A stretch of 64,000 nucleotides of DNA from Ruegeria sp. SCSIO 43209 (GCF_019904295.1 NZ_CP065359.1:2009001-2073000), one strand, 5' to 3'. Shown: positions 7,717 to 17,362, counted from the first letter of the stretch. The notes: a model not told the origin generated them from the sequence alone. Numbers and translations: made by a program.

Positions 7717-7719
7717 GCT

Positions 7720-10116
7720 TCAGAACGGCACGTCATCCTTGTTGGTCAGAAAGCGCGAGACCACTTTCTTAACCCCTGCCTTGTCGAAATCGACCTCGAC
7801 TTTATCACCTTCGATGCCGATCACTGCGCCATAGCCGAATTTCTGGTGAAACACTCGCTCGCCCAGCGTAAAGCTGGCCACGGCGGTCGCATCAATCACA
7901 GTATTCCGGCTTTCTTTTGGCTGAGACATGCCATATTGACCCTGCCGCGCCTGCATCCGCTTCCAGCCCGGAGAGTTATAGACATTCGCCTCGGCTGCGC
8001 GGGTTTCGATCCCGGCTGCCTGCTGACCACCACCATAGAGCCCCGGAGGTGTCAGCACTTCCACGTGATCTTCGGGCAACTCATCAATGAACCGGGACGG
8101 CATCGAATTCTGCCATTGTCCAAACACCCGTCGGTTGGCTGCAAAGGAAATCGTACAGACTTCTTCTGCGCGGGTAATACCGACATAGGCCAGCCTTCGT
8201 TCTTCTTCGAGGCCTTTGAGACCGGATTCGTCCATCGAACGCTGAGAGGGGAACAATCCATCCTCCCACCCCGGAAGGAAAACCGCGGGAAACTCCAGCC
8301 CCTTGGCCGCGTGCAGCGTCATGATCGAGACTTTGGCCCCGTCGCTGTCCTGCTCGTTATCCATCACCAGACTGACATGCTCCAGAAACCCCTGCAGGTT
8401 CTCGAAATTGTCCAGCTGGTTGACCAGTTCCTTAAGGTTTTCCAGCCGCCCCGGCGCCTCGGGCGTCTTTTCGTTCTGCCAATGCGCGGTATAGCCGGAT
8501 TCGTCCAAGACGATCTGCGCCAGCTCGATATGCGAATGCTCGGGCGCGCCGTATCGGATCGGTGAAACACCGTCATCAATCACCGTATCATCGTCCACCT
8601 CAATCCGAGGCCCACGCGTCATTGCATTCCACCGCGCCAACCCGTCGATCAGTTCGCGCAGCGCCTTGCCACCCTTGCCCTTGATCAGGCTGTTATCGAC
8701 CGCGATCCGCGCCCCTTCGACCAGAGACACGCCATTCTCGCGCGCCACAACCTGAATCGTTTGCTGCGCCTTGTCGCCGAGGCCGCGTTTGGGTGTGTTC
8801 ACGATCCGCTCGAAGGCCAGATCATCCTCGGGGCTGACCACAAGCCGGAAATAGGCCATGGCATCGCGAATCTCCATCCGCTCATAGAACCGAGGGCCGC
8901 CGATCACTTTGTAAGGCAGACCGATGGTCAAAAACCGATCCTCAAACGCCCGCATCTGGTGCGAGGCGCGCACGAGGATCGCCATCTCATCAAGGTTCAT
9001 CGGCCGCACACCGCGCGTGCCACCTTGCATCGCGTCGATCTCTTCCCCGATCCAACGTGCTTCTTCCTCGCCATCCCAATGGCCGATCAGACGGACCTTT
9101 TCACCCTCTTCGCGGTCGGTCCAAAGCTCTTTGCCCAAGCGGCTTTCATTGCCACGAATTACGTTGGACGCAGCGGCCAAAATATGCGGGGTCGAGCGGT
9201 AGTTCTGTTCCAGCCGGACCACGAAGGCGCCGGGGAAGTCCTTTTCGAACCGCAGGATGTTGCCCACCTCGGCCCCGCGCCAGCCATAGATCGACTGATC
9301 GTCATCGCCGACGCAACAGATGTTCTTGTGGCCCCCGGCAAGCAGGCGAAGCCAGAGGTATTGGGCGACGTTGGTATCCTGATACTCGTCCACGAGGATG
9401 TAGCGGAACCAGCGCTGGTATTGCTCCAGAACGTCCGGATGGGTCTTAAAAATCGTGACCATGTGCAGCAGAAGATCACCGAAATCCACCGCGTTCAGCT
9501 CGCGTAAGCGGGTCTGGTATTGGGCATAGAGTTCGATGCCCTTATGATTATAGGCCCCGGCATCTGCGGCAGGCACCTTATCGGGCGTCAGGGCTCGGTT
9601 TTTCCAGTCATCGATGATCCCTGCCAGCATCCGTGCGGGCCAGCGCTTATCGTCGATATTGGCGGCTTGAGTAAGCTGTTTCAGCAGCCGTTTCTGATCA
9701 TCGCTGTCCAGAATGGTGAAATTCGACTTCAGCCCGACCAATTCCGCGTGGCGACGCAAAAGCTTGACGCAGATTGCGTGGAACGTGCCCAGCCATGGCA
9801 TGCCCTCAGCGGGTCGACCCAGCATGCGCCCTACGCGCTGTTTCATCTCGCGCGCGGCCTTGTTGGTGAAGGTCACCGCCAGAATCTCATTCTCGCGCAC
9901 CCGATGGGTTCTCAGAAGATGGGTGATCCGAGCGGTCAGAGCTTTTGTTTTGCCCGTGCCCGCACCAGCCAACATCAGCACCGGACCATCCAGCCGCTCA
10001 ACCGCTTCGCGCTGCGCCGGGTTGAGATCGTTGAGGTACTCAGCCGAGGTCGCAGGCATCGCCCGCGCCGACAGCGATGCGCCTTCGAAGGCGTCCATTT
10101 CGTCAAAACTGCTCAT
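7720..10116 (-). CDS. uvrD: UvrD/PcrA-type DNA helicase
   Basis: Superfamily 1A 3'-5' DNA helicase used in nucleotide excision and mismatch repair and in clearing proteins from DNA. Of 798 residues, motif I (LAGAGTGKTKALTAR) is at about 50, motif Ia/Ib region follows, Walker B is DEYQDTN, motif III is GDDDQSIYGWRGA, and motifs V and VI (TLHAAKGLEFPAVFLPG, ERRLAYVGITRAEE) are in the second RecA domain. A Tudor-like C-terminus (GERVFHQKFGYGAVIGIEGDKVEVDF) is typical of UvrD/PcrA and sets it apart from Rep and RecB. It converges on the DUF1330 gene and diverges from pyc. Confidence 0.95.
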   Translation of the reverse strand: MSSFDEMDAFEGASLSARAMPATSAEYLNDLNPAQREAVERLDGPVLMLAGAGTGKTKALTARITHLLRTHRVRENEILAVTFTNKAAREMKQRVGRMLGRPAEGMPWLGTFHAICVKLLRRHAELVGLKSNFTILDSDDQKRLLKQLTQAANIDDKRWPARMLAGIIDDWKNRALTPDKVPAADAGAYNHKGIELYAQYQTRLRELNAVDFGDLLLHMVTIFKTHPDVLEQYQRWFRYILVDEYQDTNVAQYLWLRLLAGGHKNICCVGDDDQSIYGWRGAEVGNILRFEKDFPGAFVVRLEQNYRSTPHILAAASNVIRGNESRLGKELWTDREEGEKVRLIGHWDGEEEARWIGEEIDAMQGGTRGVRPMNLDEMAILVRASHQMRAFEDRFLTIGLPYKVIGGPRFYERMEIRDAMAYFRLVVSPEDDLAFERIVNTPKRGLGDKAQQTIQVVARENGVSLVEGARIAVDNSLIKGKGGKALRELIDGLARWNAMTRGPRIEVDDDTVIDDGVSPIRYGAPEHSHIELAQIVLDESGYTAHWQNEKTPEAPGRLENLKELVNQLDNFENLQGFLEHVSLVMDNEQDSDGAKVSIMTLHAAKGLEFPAVFLPGWEDGLFPSQRSMDESGLKGLEEERRLAYVGITRAEEVCTISFAANRRVFGQWQNSMPSRFIDELPEDHVEVLTPPGLYGGGQQAAGIETRAAEANVYNSPGWKRMQARQGQYGMSQPKESRNTVIDATAVASFTLGERVFHQKFGYGAVIGIEGDKVEVDFDKAGVKKVVSRFLTNKDDVPF

Positions 10117-10288
10117 GCCGGTAAACTACGCCGGATGGGCGCGGAGGGAAAGGGTTTGTTCACGGCTTGTTCGCTCAAATCAAATAGAATCATCCCTCCA
10201 AAGGGCGCAGCGAAGATTTTCGGGGAAACGGGCATAATCTGCTCTTTTCTACGAGGGATTGATGCCGCAATGCAGCATGTGCAATAAG

Positions 10289-10298
10289 TTTGCGCAAA
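10289..10298. promoter_or_regulatory. Palindrome TTTGCGCAAA in the uvrD-pyc divergent region
   Basis: A perfect 10-bp palindrome lies 111 bases upstream of the pyc start, with a TTTGCGAG half-site 20 bases further. The rest of the 293-base gap shows nothing I can name. The site resembles the TTTGCAAA-type sites near pccB and the ScfR regulator gene in this window, so a short-chain acyl-CoA regulator is possible but unproven. Confidence 0.3.
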
Positions 10299-10409
10299 AG
10301 GGCGGCGTTTGCGAGCGTTAACATGCCGGTTCTACCCAGAACTACATATGTACGTGGCCGTATTGTCCGCCTATGCACAAGGCCACAGCCATTAAGACCG
10401 GGACCTGAA

Positions 10410-13400
10410 ATGACAGACTTCAAGAAAATCCTGATTGCCAATCGCGGCGAGATTGCCATCCGTGTGATGCGGGCAGCCAACGAGATGGGCAAGCGCACCG
10501 TCGCGGTCTTCGCCGAGGAGGACAAGTTGGGCCTGCACCGGTTCAAGGCGGATGAGGCCTATCGCATTGGCGCAGATCTGGGACCGGTTGCGGCGTATCT
10601 GTCGATTGACGAGATCATCCGGGTGGCCAAAGAAAGCGGCGCAGATGCGATCCACCCCGGTTACGGTTTGCTGTCCGAAAACCCGGATTTCGTGGATGCC
10701 TGTGTTCAGAACGGCATCACCTTCATCGGACCCAAGGCCGAGACCATGCGCGCGCTTGGCGACAAGGCCAGCGCTCGGAAAGTGGCGATTGCCGCCGACG
10801 TTCCGGTTATCCCGGCGACCGAGGTGTTGGGCGACGACATGGTAGCCATCAAGGCCGAGGCAGCCGAGATCGGCTATCCGCTGATGCTGAAAGCGTCTTG
10901 GGGCGGTGGCGGACGCGGGATGCGCCCGATCCTGTCCGAGGATGAGCTGGAAGAGAAAGTGCTGGAAGGCCGCCGCGAAGCCGAGGCCGCCTTTGGCAAC
11001 GGTGAGGGCTATCTGGAAAAGATGATTACCCGTGCCCGCCATGTTGAGGTGCAGATTCTCGGCGATAAGCACGGTGAGATATACCACCTCTATGAACGCG
11101 ATTGTTCGGTCCAGCGCCGCAACCAGAAGGTCGTGGAACGCGCGCCTGCCCCGTACCTGACCGAAGAACAGCGCGCCGAAATCTGCGAGCTGGGCCGCCG
11201 TATCTGCGCCCATGTGAACTATGAATGCGCGGGCACCGTCGAGTTCCTGATGGATATGAACACCGGCAAGTTCTACTTCATCGAAGTGAACCCGCGCGTG
11301 CAGGTGGAACACACCGTCACCGAGGAAGTCACCGGCATCGACATCGTGCAGGCTCAGATCCTGATCGCCGAGGGCAAGACCCTGATCGAGGCCACCGGCA
11401 AGGCCACGCAGTCCGACATTCGCCTGAACGGCCACGCGCTGCAGACCCGCGTGACCACCGAGGACCCACTAAACAACTTCATCCCCGACTATGGCCGCAT
11501 CACCGCCTATCGCTCGGCCACCGGCATGGGCATTCGTCTGGATGGCGGCACCGCTTATGCAGGCGGGGTGATCACGCGGTATTACGATTCGCTGCTGACC
11601 AAGGTGACCGCTTGGGCCCCAACGCCAGAAAAGGCGATTGCGCGGATGGACCGTGCGCTGCGGGAATTCCGTGTGCGCGGTGTTTCCACCAACATCGCAT
11701 TTGTCGAAAACCTGCTAAAGCACCCGACTTTCCTGTCGAATGAATACACCACCAAATTCATCGATGAGACACCGGACCTGTTCCAGTTCAAGAAACGCCG
11801 CGACCGGGGCACCAAGGTTCTGAACTATATCGCCGACATCACTGTGAACGGGCATCCCGAAACCAAGGATCGCCCGATGCCGCGCCCCGACCTGAAAGAG
11901 GCCAGGCCCCCCGCGCCCAAGGCCGAACCGCAGATGGGCACCCGCAACCTGCTGGAGCAAAAAGGCCCGCAGGCGGTGGCTGACTGGATGAAGGCGCAGC
12001 GTCAGCTGCTGATCACCGACACCACCATGCGCGACGGGCACCAGTCGCTGCTGGCAACCCGGATGCGCTCGATCGATATGATCAAAGTAGCACCTAGCTA
12101 TGCTGCGAACTTGCCGCAGCTATTCAGCGTCGAATGCTGGGGCGGTGCAACCTTCGATGTCGCCTATCGCTTCCTGCAGGAATGCCCTTGGCAGCGCCTG
12201 CGTGATCTGCGTGAGGCGATGCCAAACCTGATGACCCAGATGCTGCTGCGCGGGGCGAACGGGGTTGGCTATACCAACTATCCCGATAACGTGGTGCAGG
12301 AGTTTGTGCGTCAGGCGGCCAAGGGTGTCGACGTGTTCCGCGTGTTCGACTCGCTGAACTGGGTCGAGAACATGCGCGTCGCCATGGACGCGGTGATCGA
12401 AAACAACAAGATCTGTGAAGGCACCGTTTGCTATACCGGCGATATTCTGGACCCGGACCGTGCTAAGTATGACCTCAAATACTATGTCGGAATGGCCAAG
12501 GAACTGCGTGACGCTGGCGCACATGTGCTGGGCCTGAAGGATATGGCCGGACTGCTGAAACCGGCCTCCGCCAAGATCCTGATCCGGGCGCTGAAGGAAG
12601 AGGTCGGGCTGCCGATCCACTTCCACACCCATGACACCGCAGGCATTGCAAGCGCCACCATTCTGGCCGCCTCCGAGGCCGGTGTGGACGCGGTGGATTG
12701 CGCGATGGACAGTTTCAGCGGCAACACCTCTCAGGCAACGCTCGGCACCGTGGTCGAGGCGTTGCGCCATACCGAGCGAGACACCGGGCTGGACATCAAG
12801 GCCATCCGTGAGATCAGCGACTATTTCGAGGCAGTGCGTGGCCAATACGCGGCCTTCGAGTCCAGCCTGCAGGCCCCGGCCTCCGAGGTATATCTGCACG
12901 AAATGCCTGGTGGTCAGTTTACCAACCTCAAGGCACAGGCGCGTTCGCTTGGACTCGAAGAACGCTGGCACGAGGTTGCTCAGATGTATGCGGACGTGAA
13001 CCAGATGTTCGGCGATATCGTCAAGGTGACGCCGTCGTCCAAGGTGGTCGGTGACATGGCGCTGATGATGGTCAGCCAGAACATGACCCGCGCGCAGGTC
13101 GAAGACCCGAACACTGATGTCGCCTTCCCCGAATCGGTGGTGGACATGATGCGCGGCAATCTGGGTCAGCCTCCGGGCGGGTTCCCCGATACCATCATCC
13201 AGAAGGTCCTGAAGGACGAGGCCCCCAACACCGAACGCCCCGGCAAGCATGTCGAAGCGGTCGATCTCGAGGCCACCCGCGCCGATTTGTCCAAACAGCT
13301 TGAGGGCAAAGAGATCGATGACGAGGACCTGAACGGATATCTGATGTATCCCAAGGTGTTCCTCGACTATATGGGCCGTCACCGCACTTATGGCCCGGTC

Positions 13401-13847
13401 CGTACCCTCCCCACGCGTACCTTCTTTTACGGCATGGAGCCGGGCGAGGAGATCACCGCCGAGATCGATCCCGGCAAGACGCTGGAGATTCGCTGTCAGG
13501 CCATCGGCGAGACGGACGAGAATGGCGAGGTTCGCGTGTTCTTCGAACTCAACGGTCAGCCCCGCGTGATCCGCGTGCCGAACCGTTTGGTGAAAGCATC
13601 AACCGCTCAGCGGCCAAAGGCCGAAGTTGGTAACCCCAACCATATCGGCGCGCCAATGCCGGGTGTCGTTGCAACTGTTGCCGCTGTCACAGGTCAAGAA
13701 GTCAAAGAAGGCGATCTGCTGCTGACCATCGAAGCGATGAAGATGGAAACAGGTATCCACGCCGAGCGCGACGCGGTGGTCAAGGCCGTTCACGTCCAGC
13801 CCGGAGGTCAAATCGACGCCAAGGATCTGCTGGTCGAACTGGAATAA
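10410..13847 (+). CDS. pyc: Pyruvate carboxylase
   Basis: Biotin enzyme that carboxylates pyruvate to oxaloacetate for anaplerosis. I start it at the ATG at 10410 (MTDFKKILIANRGEIAIRVMR), giving 1145 residues; the frame extends upstream to 10290 without conserved sequence. Domains in order: biotin carboxylase (1-450, with SWGGGGRGMR and EVNPRVQVEH), carboxyltransferase (opening DTTMRDGHQS near 537, with the metal-site HFHTHDTAG segment), allosteric/tetramerisation part, and biotinyl domain with EAMKMET, Lys at about 1111. It is the single-chain type. It stands alone, followed by a hairpin at 13871-13900. Confidence 0.97.
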   Translation: MTDFKKILIANRGEIAIRVMRAANEMGKRTVAVFAEEDKLGLHRFKADEAYRIGADLGPVAAYLSIDEIIRVAKESGADAIHPGYGLLSENPDFVDACVQNGITFIGPKAETMRALGDKASARKVAIAADVPVIPATEVLGDDMVAIKAEAAEIGYPLMLKASWGGGGRGMRPILSEDELEEKVLEGRREAEAAFGNGEGYLEKMITRARHVEVQILGDKHGEIYHLYERDCSVQRRNQKVVERAPAPYLTEEQRAEICELGRRICAHVNYECAGTVEFLMDMNTGKFYFIEVNPRVQVEHTVTEEVTGIDIVQAQILIAEGKTLIEATGKATQSDIRLNGHALQTRVTTEDPLNNFIPDYGRITAYRSATGMGIRLDGGTAYAGGVITRYYDSLLTKVTAWAPTPEKAIARMDRALREFRVRGVSTNIAFVENLLKHPTFLSNEYTTKFIDETPDLFQFKKRRDRGTKVLNYIADITVNGHPETKDRPMPRPDLKEARPPAPKAEPQMGTRNLLEQKGPQAVADWMKAQRQLLITDTTMRDGHQSLLATRMRSIDMIKVAPSYAANLPQLFSVECWGGATFDVAYRFLQECPWQRLRDLREAMPNLMTQMLLRGANGVGYTNYPDNVVQEFVRQAAKGVDVFRVFDSLNWVENMRVAMDAVIENNKICEGTVCYTGDILDPDRAKYDLKYYVGMAKELRDAGAHVLGLKDMAGLLKPASAKILIRALKEEVGLPIHFHTHDTAGIASATILAASEAGVDAVDCAMDSFSGNTSQATLGTVVEALRHTERDTGLDIKAIREISDYFEAVRGQYAAFESSLQAPASEVYLHEMPGGQFTNLKAQARSLGLEERWHEVAQMYADVNQMFGDIVKVTPSSKVVGDMALMMVSQNMTRAQVEDPNTDVAFPESVVDMMRGNLGQPPGGFPDTIIQKVLKDEAPNTERPGKHVEAVDLEATRADLSKQLEGKEIDDEDLNGYLMYPKVFLDYMGRHRTYGPVRTLPTRTFFYGMEPGEEITAEIDPGKTLEIRCQAIGETDENGEVRVFFELNGQPRVIRVPNRLVKASTAQRPKAEVGNPNHIGAPMPGVVATVAAVTGQEVKEGDLLLTIEAMKMETGIHAERDAVVKAVHVQPGGQIDAKDLLVELE

Positions 13848-13870
13848 CCGGTTTAGCCTTCTAAGCTAAT

Positions 13871-13900
13871 AAGGGCCGTTCGGGGAACCGGGCGGCCCTT
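13871..13900 (+). terminator. Terminator-like hairpin after pyc
   Basis: Stem AAGGGCCG (13871-13878) pairs with 13893-13900 around a 14-base loop, 23 bases after the pyc stop. Only three Ts follow, so termination strength is uncertain. Confidence 0.5.
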
Positions 13901-13918
13901 TCAACATCAGGAGGCCGC

Positions 13919-14302
13919 ATGCTGACCATCACCCCGATCTACGCCGCGTTGATCGCATTTCTGTACGTCGCACTCAGCGTGAATGTCATTCGGCAACGCC
14001 GGGTGGGCAAAATATCGGTCGGGGATCATGGCGACAAGGCCATGATCAAGGCAATGCGAACGCATGCGAACTGCGCCGAATACGCTCCCTTTGCTTTGCT
14101 GCTTATCGCCATGGTCGAACTGCAAGATGCTGGCGGCTGGCTTGTGAACCTGCTGGGGATGTTACTTTTGGCGGGCAGGCTTCTGCACGCTTATGGTTTT
14201 GGCAAGACCCCACAGATCATCATCCTGCGCCAGATCGGAATGGGTCTGACCTTTACGGCCATATTGCTGGCGGCCATGGCGAATCTTGTTCTGGCTGTAT
14301 GA
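13919..14302 (+). CDS. MAPEG family membrane protein
   Basis: A 127-residue integral membrane protein with about four helices, of the MAPEG family (membrane-associated proteins in eicosanoid and glutathione metabolism). The segment RTHANCAEYAPFALLLIAMVEL carries the conserved R-x-x-N-x-x-E-Y core that binds glutathione in family members. A Shine-Dalgarno AGGAGG lies just before the ATG. Bacterial members are mostly uncharacterised; glutathione-dependent peroxidase or transferase activity is possible. The gene stands alone after pyc. Confidence 0.85.
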   Translation: MLTITPIYAALIAFLYVALSVNVIRQRRVGKISVGDHGDKAMIKAMRTHANCAEYAPFALLLIAMVELQDAGGWLVNLLGMLLLAGRLLHAYGFGKTPQIIILRQIGMGLTFTAILLAAMANLVLAV

Positions 14303-14308
14303 GAACGT

Positions 14309-14491
14309 TTAGCCCGTCAAAACCTGCGTCTCGATCAAAGGAGCATGCGGGAGGCTAGGCTGCGCCTCTGCCAGTGTTTCATCGCTCTGACTGTAGATCA
14401 CGGTGGTAAGAACAATCAGCGCCGCCAATGCCGCCATTTTAATGTCTGCAATATCTTTCATTTCCTCTGCCCAATCCCTTATTTCGTTCAT
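14309..14491 (-). CDS. Small hypothetical single-pass membrane protein
   Basis: A 60-residue ORF that I do not recognise. It has an acidic, amphipathic N-terminus (MNEIRDWAEEMKDIADIK), one hydrophobic helix at about 19-34 (MAALAALIVLTTVIYS), and a proline-rich tail. The organisation is sensible for a small membrane protein, and the ORF lies in an otherwise empty gap between the MAPEG gene and the tRNA-Gly pair. A purine-rich AAGAGA stands about 8 bases before the ATG. It could be a chance ORF. Confidence 0.5.
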   Translation of the reverse strand: MNEIRDWAEEMKDIADIKMAALAALIVLTTVIYSQSDETLAEAQPSLPHAPLIETQVLTG

Positions 14492-14563
14492 TGCTATATC
14501 TCTTGAACACCGCAGCCCCGAATTTCCGTCGAAAGATTTTTTGCTGTTTTTTGTGTTTTTCCG

Positions 14564-14591
14564 CTTGCAGCCTCGTGTGGGAATTTATACA
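14564..14591 (+). promoter_or_regulatory. Candidate promoter of the tRNA-Gly pair
   Basis: CTTGCA (14564-14569) and TATACA (14586-14591) are 16 bases apart, about 20 bases upstream of the first tRNA-Gly. The -10 is good, the -35 partial. Confidence 0.45.
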
Positions 14592-14610
14592 TCCCTCCTC
14601 ACTCAACGGC

Positions 14611-14685
14611 GCGGGCGTAGCTCAGGGGTAGAGCATAACCTTGCCAAGGTTAGGGTCGGGCGTTCGAATCGCCTCGCCCGCTCCA
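14611..14685 (+). tRNA. tRNA-Gly(GCC), copy 1
   Basis: A 75-nt cloverleaf with encoded CCA. The acceptor stem GCGGGCG pairs with CGCCCGC, the D arm is GCTC-AGGGGTA-GAGC, the anticodon loop TTGCCAA carries GCC, and the T arm contains GTTCGAATC. The discriminator is T. All canonical positions are present. Confidence 0.97.
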
Positions 14686-14718
14686 TTGAGAGGTCTTCGG
14701 ACCATATAAGTATCTGAT

Positions 14719-14793
14719 GCGGGCGTAGCTCAGGGGTAGAGCATAACCTTGCCAAGGTTAGGGTCGGGCGTTCGAATCGCCTCGCCCGCTCCA
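14719..14793 (+). tRNA. tRNA-Gly(GCC), copy 2 (identical)
   Basis: Identical in all 75 bases to the copy 33 bases upstream, including the CCA end. The two are probably cut from one transcript. Confidence 0.97.
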
Positions 14794-14878
14794 GATACCA
14801 AACTCTCCGAACATGCTGGCTCTTTCGCGATTGCTGCGGCATCTTTGTTGCACATGAAATTACGACGGAGATGCGGGT

Positions 14879-15745
14879 ATGTCCGATTACGTCATTCGCG
14901 CCTTAACAGCAGACGAACTTCAAACCGCTGTAGATTGGGCGGGACAGGAAGGCTGGAACCCCGGGCTGCACGACGCGGTCTGTTTTCGCAGTTCGGACCC
15001 CGAAGGATTCAAGGGCGGTTTCCTGGACGGCCAGATGATCGCGTCCGCTTCCGCCGTGAACTACGATGATGCCTACGCGTTCCTAGGCTTCTACATCGTG
15101 CGACCCGAGTTTCGCGGCTCGGGATACGGATTGCAGGTCGCCGAAGCGGTCAAGGCACATTGCCAGGATCGTAACATGGGCATGGATGGTGTGGTCGAAC
15201 AGCAGGACAACTATCGGAAATTCGGCTTTGAACTGGCGTATGACAATTATCGATTCGCGGGCACCGTCGGCGGCATCCTGGATGCCTTGGGTCGCGTGGA
15301 GGACACTCGGGTTCGTCCAATCAACGCACTAACCGATGATCTAAAGTCGTATGACCGAGGCCTGTTCCCCGCCGCGCGCGACACGTTCTTGCGCGGCTGG
15401 TTGGAGGCACCCAGCCACGTTTCGCGGGTGTTTGAGGAAAATGGGCGGATCAAAGGCTATGCAACGTTGCGGCGCTGCCTGAGCGGGTACAAGGTCGGGC
15501 CTCTGTTTGCCAACAATCCACAAATCGCGCAGGCGCTTTTGGTTTCCCTTCTGACGACGCTACCCGCCGATCAGGCAAAGGCCGAGGTATTCATCGACAA
15601 GCCTAATCCAAACGCACAAGCCATGGAATTGGCCAAACAGTTGGGGCTGACCAAGGTATTTGAAACGGGGCGCATGTATTCCAGTCACGCGCCAGACATC
15701 GACCTTGAACGGATATATGGCATCACGACATTCGAACTCGGCTAG
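14879..15745 (+). CDS. Two-domain GNAT acetyltransferase
   Basis: A 288-residue enzyme with an N-terminal GNAT fold (FLGFYIVRPEFRGSGYGLQVAEAV, with the acetyl-CoA pyrophosphate-binding R-G-S-G-Y-G at about 79-84) and a second domain from about 145 resembling the C-terminal domain of YitH-type acetyltransferases. The substrate is unknown. It follows the tRNA-Gly pair by 85 bases, and its stop overlaps the converging Lrp-domain gene (stops share CTAG at 15742-15745). The ATG has GGAGATGCGGGT upstream as ribosome binding site. Confidence 0.88.
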   Translation: MSDYVIRALTADELQTAVDWAGQEGWNPGLHDAVCFRSSDPEGFKGGFLDGQMIASASAVNYDDAYAFLGFYIVRPEFRGSGYGLQVAEAVKAHCQDRNMGMDGVVEQQDNYRKFGFELAYDNYRFAGTVGGILDALGRVEDTRVRPINALTDDLKSYDRGLFPAARDTFLRGWLEAPSHVSRVFEENGRIKGYATLRRCLSGYKVGPLFANNPQIAQALLVSLLTTLPADQAKAEVFIDKPNPNAQAMELAKQLGLTKVFETGRMYSSHAPDIDLERIYGITTFELG

Positions 15746-15981
15746 AATGCCTTGAACGTCATCGTGGTCAGCGAGCGTTCGATATTGGGAATCACAAGCA
15801 GGTTTTCGTTGATGAAATGGCCCACATCCTCGGTTTCGGGGATATAGAGCTTCAGCAGCAGGTCGTATTCGCCGCTTGTGGAATACAGTTCGGAATGGAT
15901 TTCACGCAGCGCGATCTCTTCGGCCACTTTGTAGGTGGTACCGGGTTTGCAACGGATCTGGATGAAAACGCAGGTGGACAT
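15742..15981 (-). CDS. Stand-alone Lrp/AsnC ligand-binding (RAM) domain protein
   Basis: A 79-residue protein consisting only of the alpha-beta regulation domain of Lrp/AsnC regulators (MSTCVFIQIRCKPGTTYKVAEEI to the C-terminus), with no helix-turn-helix. Such stand-alone domains form dimers or octamers that may bind amino acids or modulate full-length Lrp proteins. The ATG at 15981 is chosen because the upstream extension to 16041 is not conserved-looking. It faces hisB across 154 bases, so an amino-acid-sensing role near histidine genes is conceivable but only inferred. Confidence 0.85.
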   Translation of the reverse strand: MSTCVFIQIRCKPGTTYKVAEEIALREIHSELYSTSGEYDLLLKLYIPETEDVGHFINENLLVIPNIERSLTTMTFKAF

Positions 15982-16135
15982 GGGCCGGGCCTTGTTGGTT
16001 CGTGTTGCCCGCAGGCTGGCACGGGCCGCGTCCGGGTGCAATCCCCTGCAACAGTTTGCGACGAAGGCTTAAAGCGGTCTGGATAGGCCGTTCATCCGGG
16101 TCTATAAGCGCGCCTGTAGCAAAAGGAATTCGCCC

Positions 16136-16723
16136 ATGCGCAGCGCTAAGATCAGCCGTCAGACCGCCGAAACCGAGATTTCGGTCGAGGTCAATCTGGA
16201 CGGCACCGGCCAGTATGACAACCAGACCGGCGTCGGGTTCTTTGACCACATGCTGGACCAGTTGGCGCGCCATTCGCTGATCGACATGACGATCCGGGCC
16301 AAGGGTGATTATCACATCGACGACCACCACACGGTCGAGGATACCGGAATCGCGCTGGGTCAGGCGCTGACGCAGGCGCTAGGGGACAAGAAGGGTATTC
16401 GCCGCTATGGCGAGTGCCATCTGCCCATGGATGACGCACAAGTACGCTGTGCGCTGGACTTGTCGGCTCGTCCGTTCCTGATCTGGAATGTGGACCTGCC
16501 GACGCAAAAGATCGGCACGTTCGACACCGAGCTGGTGCGCGAGTTCTTTCAGGCGCTCAGCACCCATGGCGGGATCACCCTGCATATTGATCAGTTGCAT
16601 GGCTTCAACAGCCACCACATTGCCGAGGCCGCTTTCAAGGCCGTTGCCCGTGCTTTGCGCGATGCGGTCGAAACCGACCCACGCAAGGCGGATGCGATTC
16701 CCTCGACTAAGGGCGCGCTGTAG
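16136..16723 (+). CDS. hisB: HisB, imidazoleglycerol-phosphate dehydratase
   Basis: Sixth step of histidine synthesis: dehydrates imidazoleglycerol phosphate to imidazoleacetol phosphate using manganese. The 195 residues correspond to a monofunctional enzyme without the phosphatase half seen in enterobacteria. Metal-binding signatures are visible: [13 protein letters not shown] (about 35-47), [14 protein letters not shown] (about 59-72) and [12 protein letters not shown] (about 161-172). AAGGAA lies upstream of the ATG. hisH begins on the base after the stop codon. Confidence 0.97.
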   Translation: MRSAKISRQTAETEISVEVNLDGTGQYDNQTGVGFFDHMLDQLARHSLIDMTIRAKGDYHIDDHHTVEDTGIALGQALTQALGDKKGIRRYGECHLPMDDAQVRCALDLSARPFLIWNVDLPTQKIGTFDTELVREFFQALSTHGGITLHIDQLHGFNSHHIAEAAFKAVARALRDAVETDPRKADAIPSTKGAL

Positions 16724-17362
16724 ATGCTGACAGCCATCATTGACTACGAGAGCGGTAACCTGCACTCGGCGGAGAAGGCGTTTCAACGGATGGCCCGCGA
16801 ACTGGATGCGGGCGAGGTCGTCGTGACATCGGATGCAGATGTTGTCGCGCGGGCTGATCGATTGGTTCTGCCCGGTGATGGCGCTTTCCCGGCATGCGCC
16901 GCCGAGTTGCGCGGCCACAAAGGCATCTATGACTCTATGGTTGAAGCCGTTGAACAGAAAGGCCGCCCGTTTCTGGGCATCTGCGTCGGAATGCAGCTGA
17001 TGGCGACCAAGGGTCATGAATACGCTGAGACCGACGGTCTGGGCTGGGTCGCCGGTGATGTTGTGAAGATCGAGCCCTCGGACAGCGCGCTCAAGGTGCC
17101 ACATATGGGCTGGAACGATCTGGTTCTGGAAAGCGACCATCCGGTCTTTGAAGGGATAAAATCAGGCGATCACGCCTATTTTGTGCACTCCTACCACTTC
17201 CGGGTGATGGATCCGACGCAACGGTTGGCCTATGTGGACTACGGGCAAGAGGTCACGGCCGTGATTGGCCGCGACACTATGGTTGGGATGCAGTTTCACC
17301 CTGAGAAAAGCCAAGACGTTGGCCTGCGGATGATCGGCAATTTCCTGACCTGGAAGCCCTGA
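16724..17362 (+). CDS. hisH: HisH, glutaminase subunit of imidazoleglycerol-phosphate synthase
   Basis: Class I glutamine amidotransferase that supplies ammonia to HisF. In 212 residues the nucleophile elbow GICVGMQL holds the catalytic Cys (about residue 87), and FHPEKSQ near residue 195 supplies the His and Glu of the triad. The ATG follows the hisB stop directly, so the two are co-translated. Its partner hisF lies about 1.8 kb downstream on the same strand. Confidence 0.97.
   Translation: MLTAIIDYESGNLHSAEKAFQRMARELDAGEVVVTSDADVVARADRLVLPGDGAFPACAAELRGHKGIYDSMVEAVEQKGRPFLGICVGMQLMATKGHEYAETDGLGWVAGDVVKIEPSDSALKVPHMGWNDLVLESDHPVFEGIKSGDHAYFVHSYHFRVMDPTQRLAYVDYGQEVTAVIGRDTMVGMQFHPEKSQDVGLRMIGNFLTWKP

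Noticed and set aside
12120..13382. A 420-residue minus-strand ORF inside pyc.
   Set aside because: It is a shadow of pyc, rich in His and Gln as expected from reading GC-rich codons backwards.
14611..14793. The duplicated tRNA-Gly block as an attachment site of an integrated element.
   Set aside because: Both copies are complete and adjacent, and no integrase or foreign-looking DNA lies beside them.
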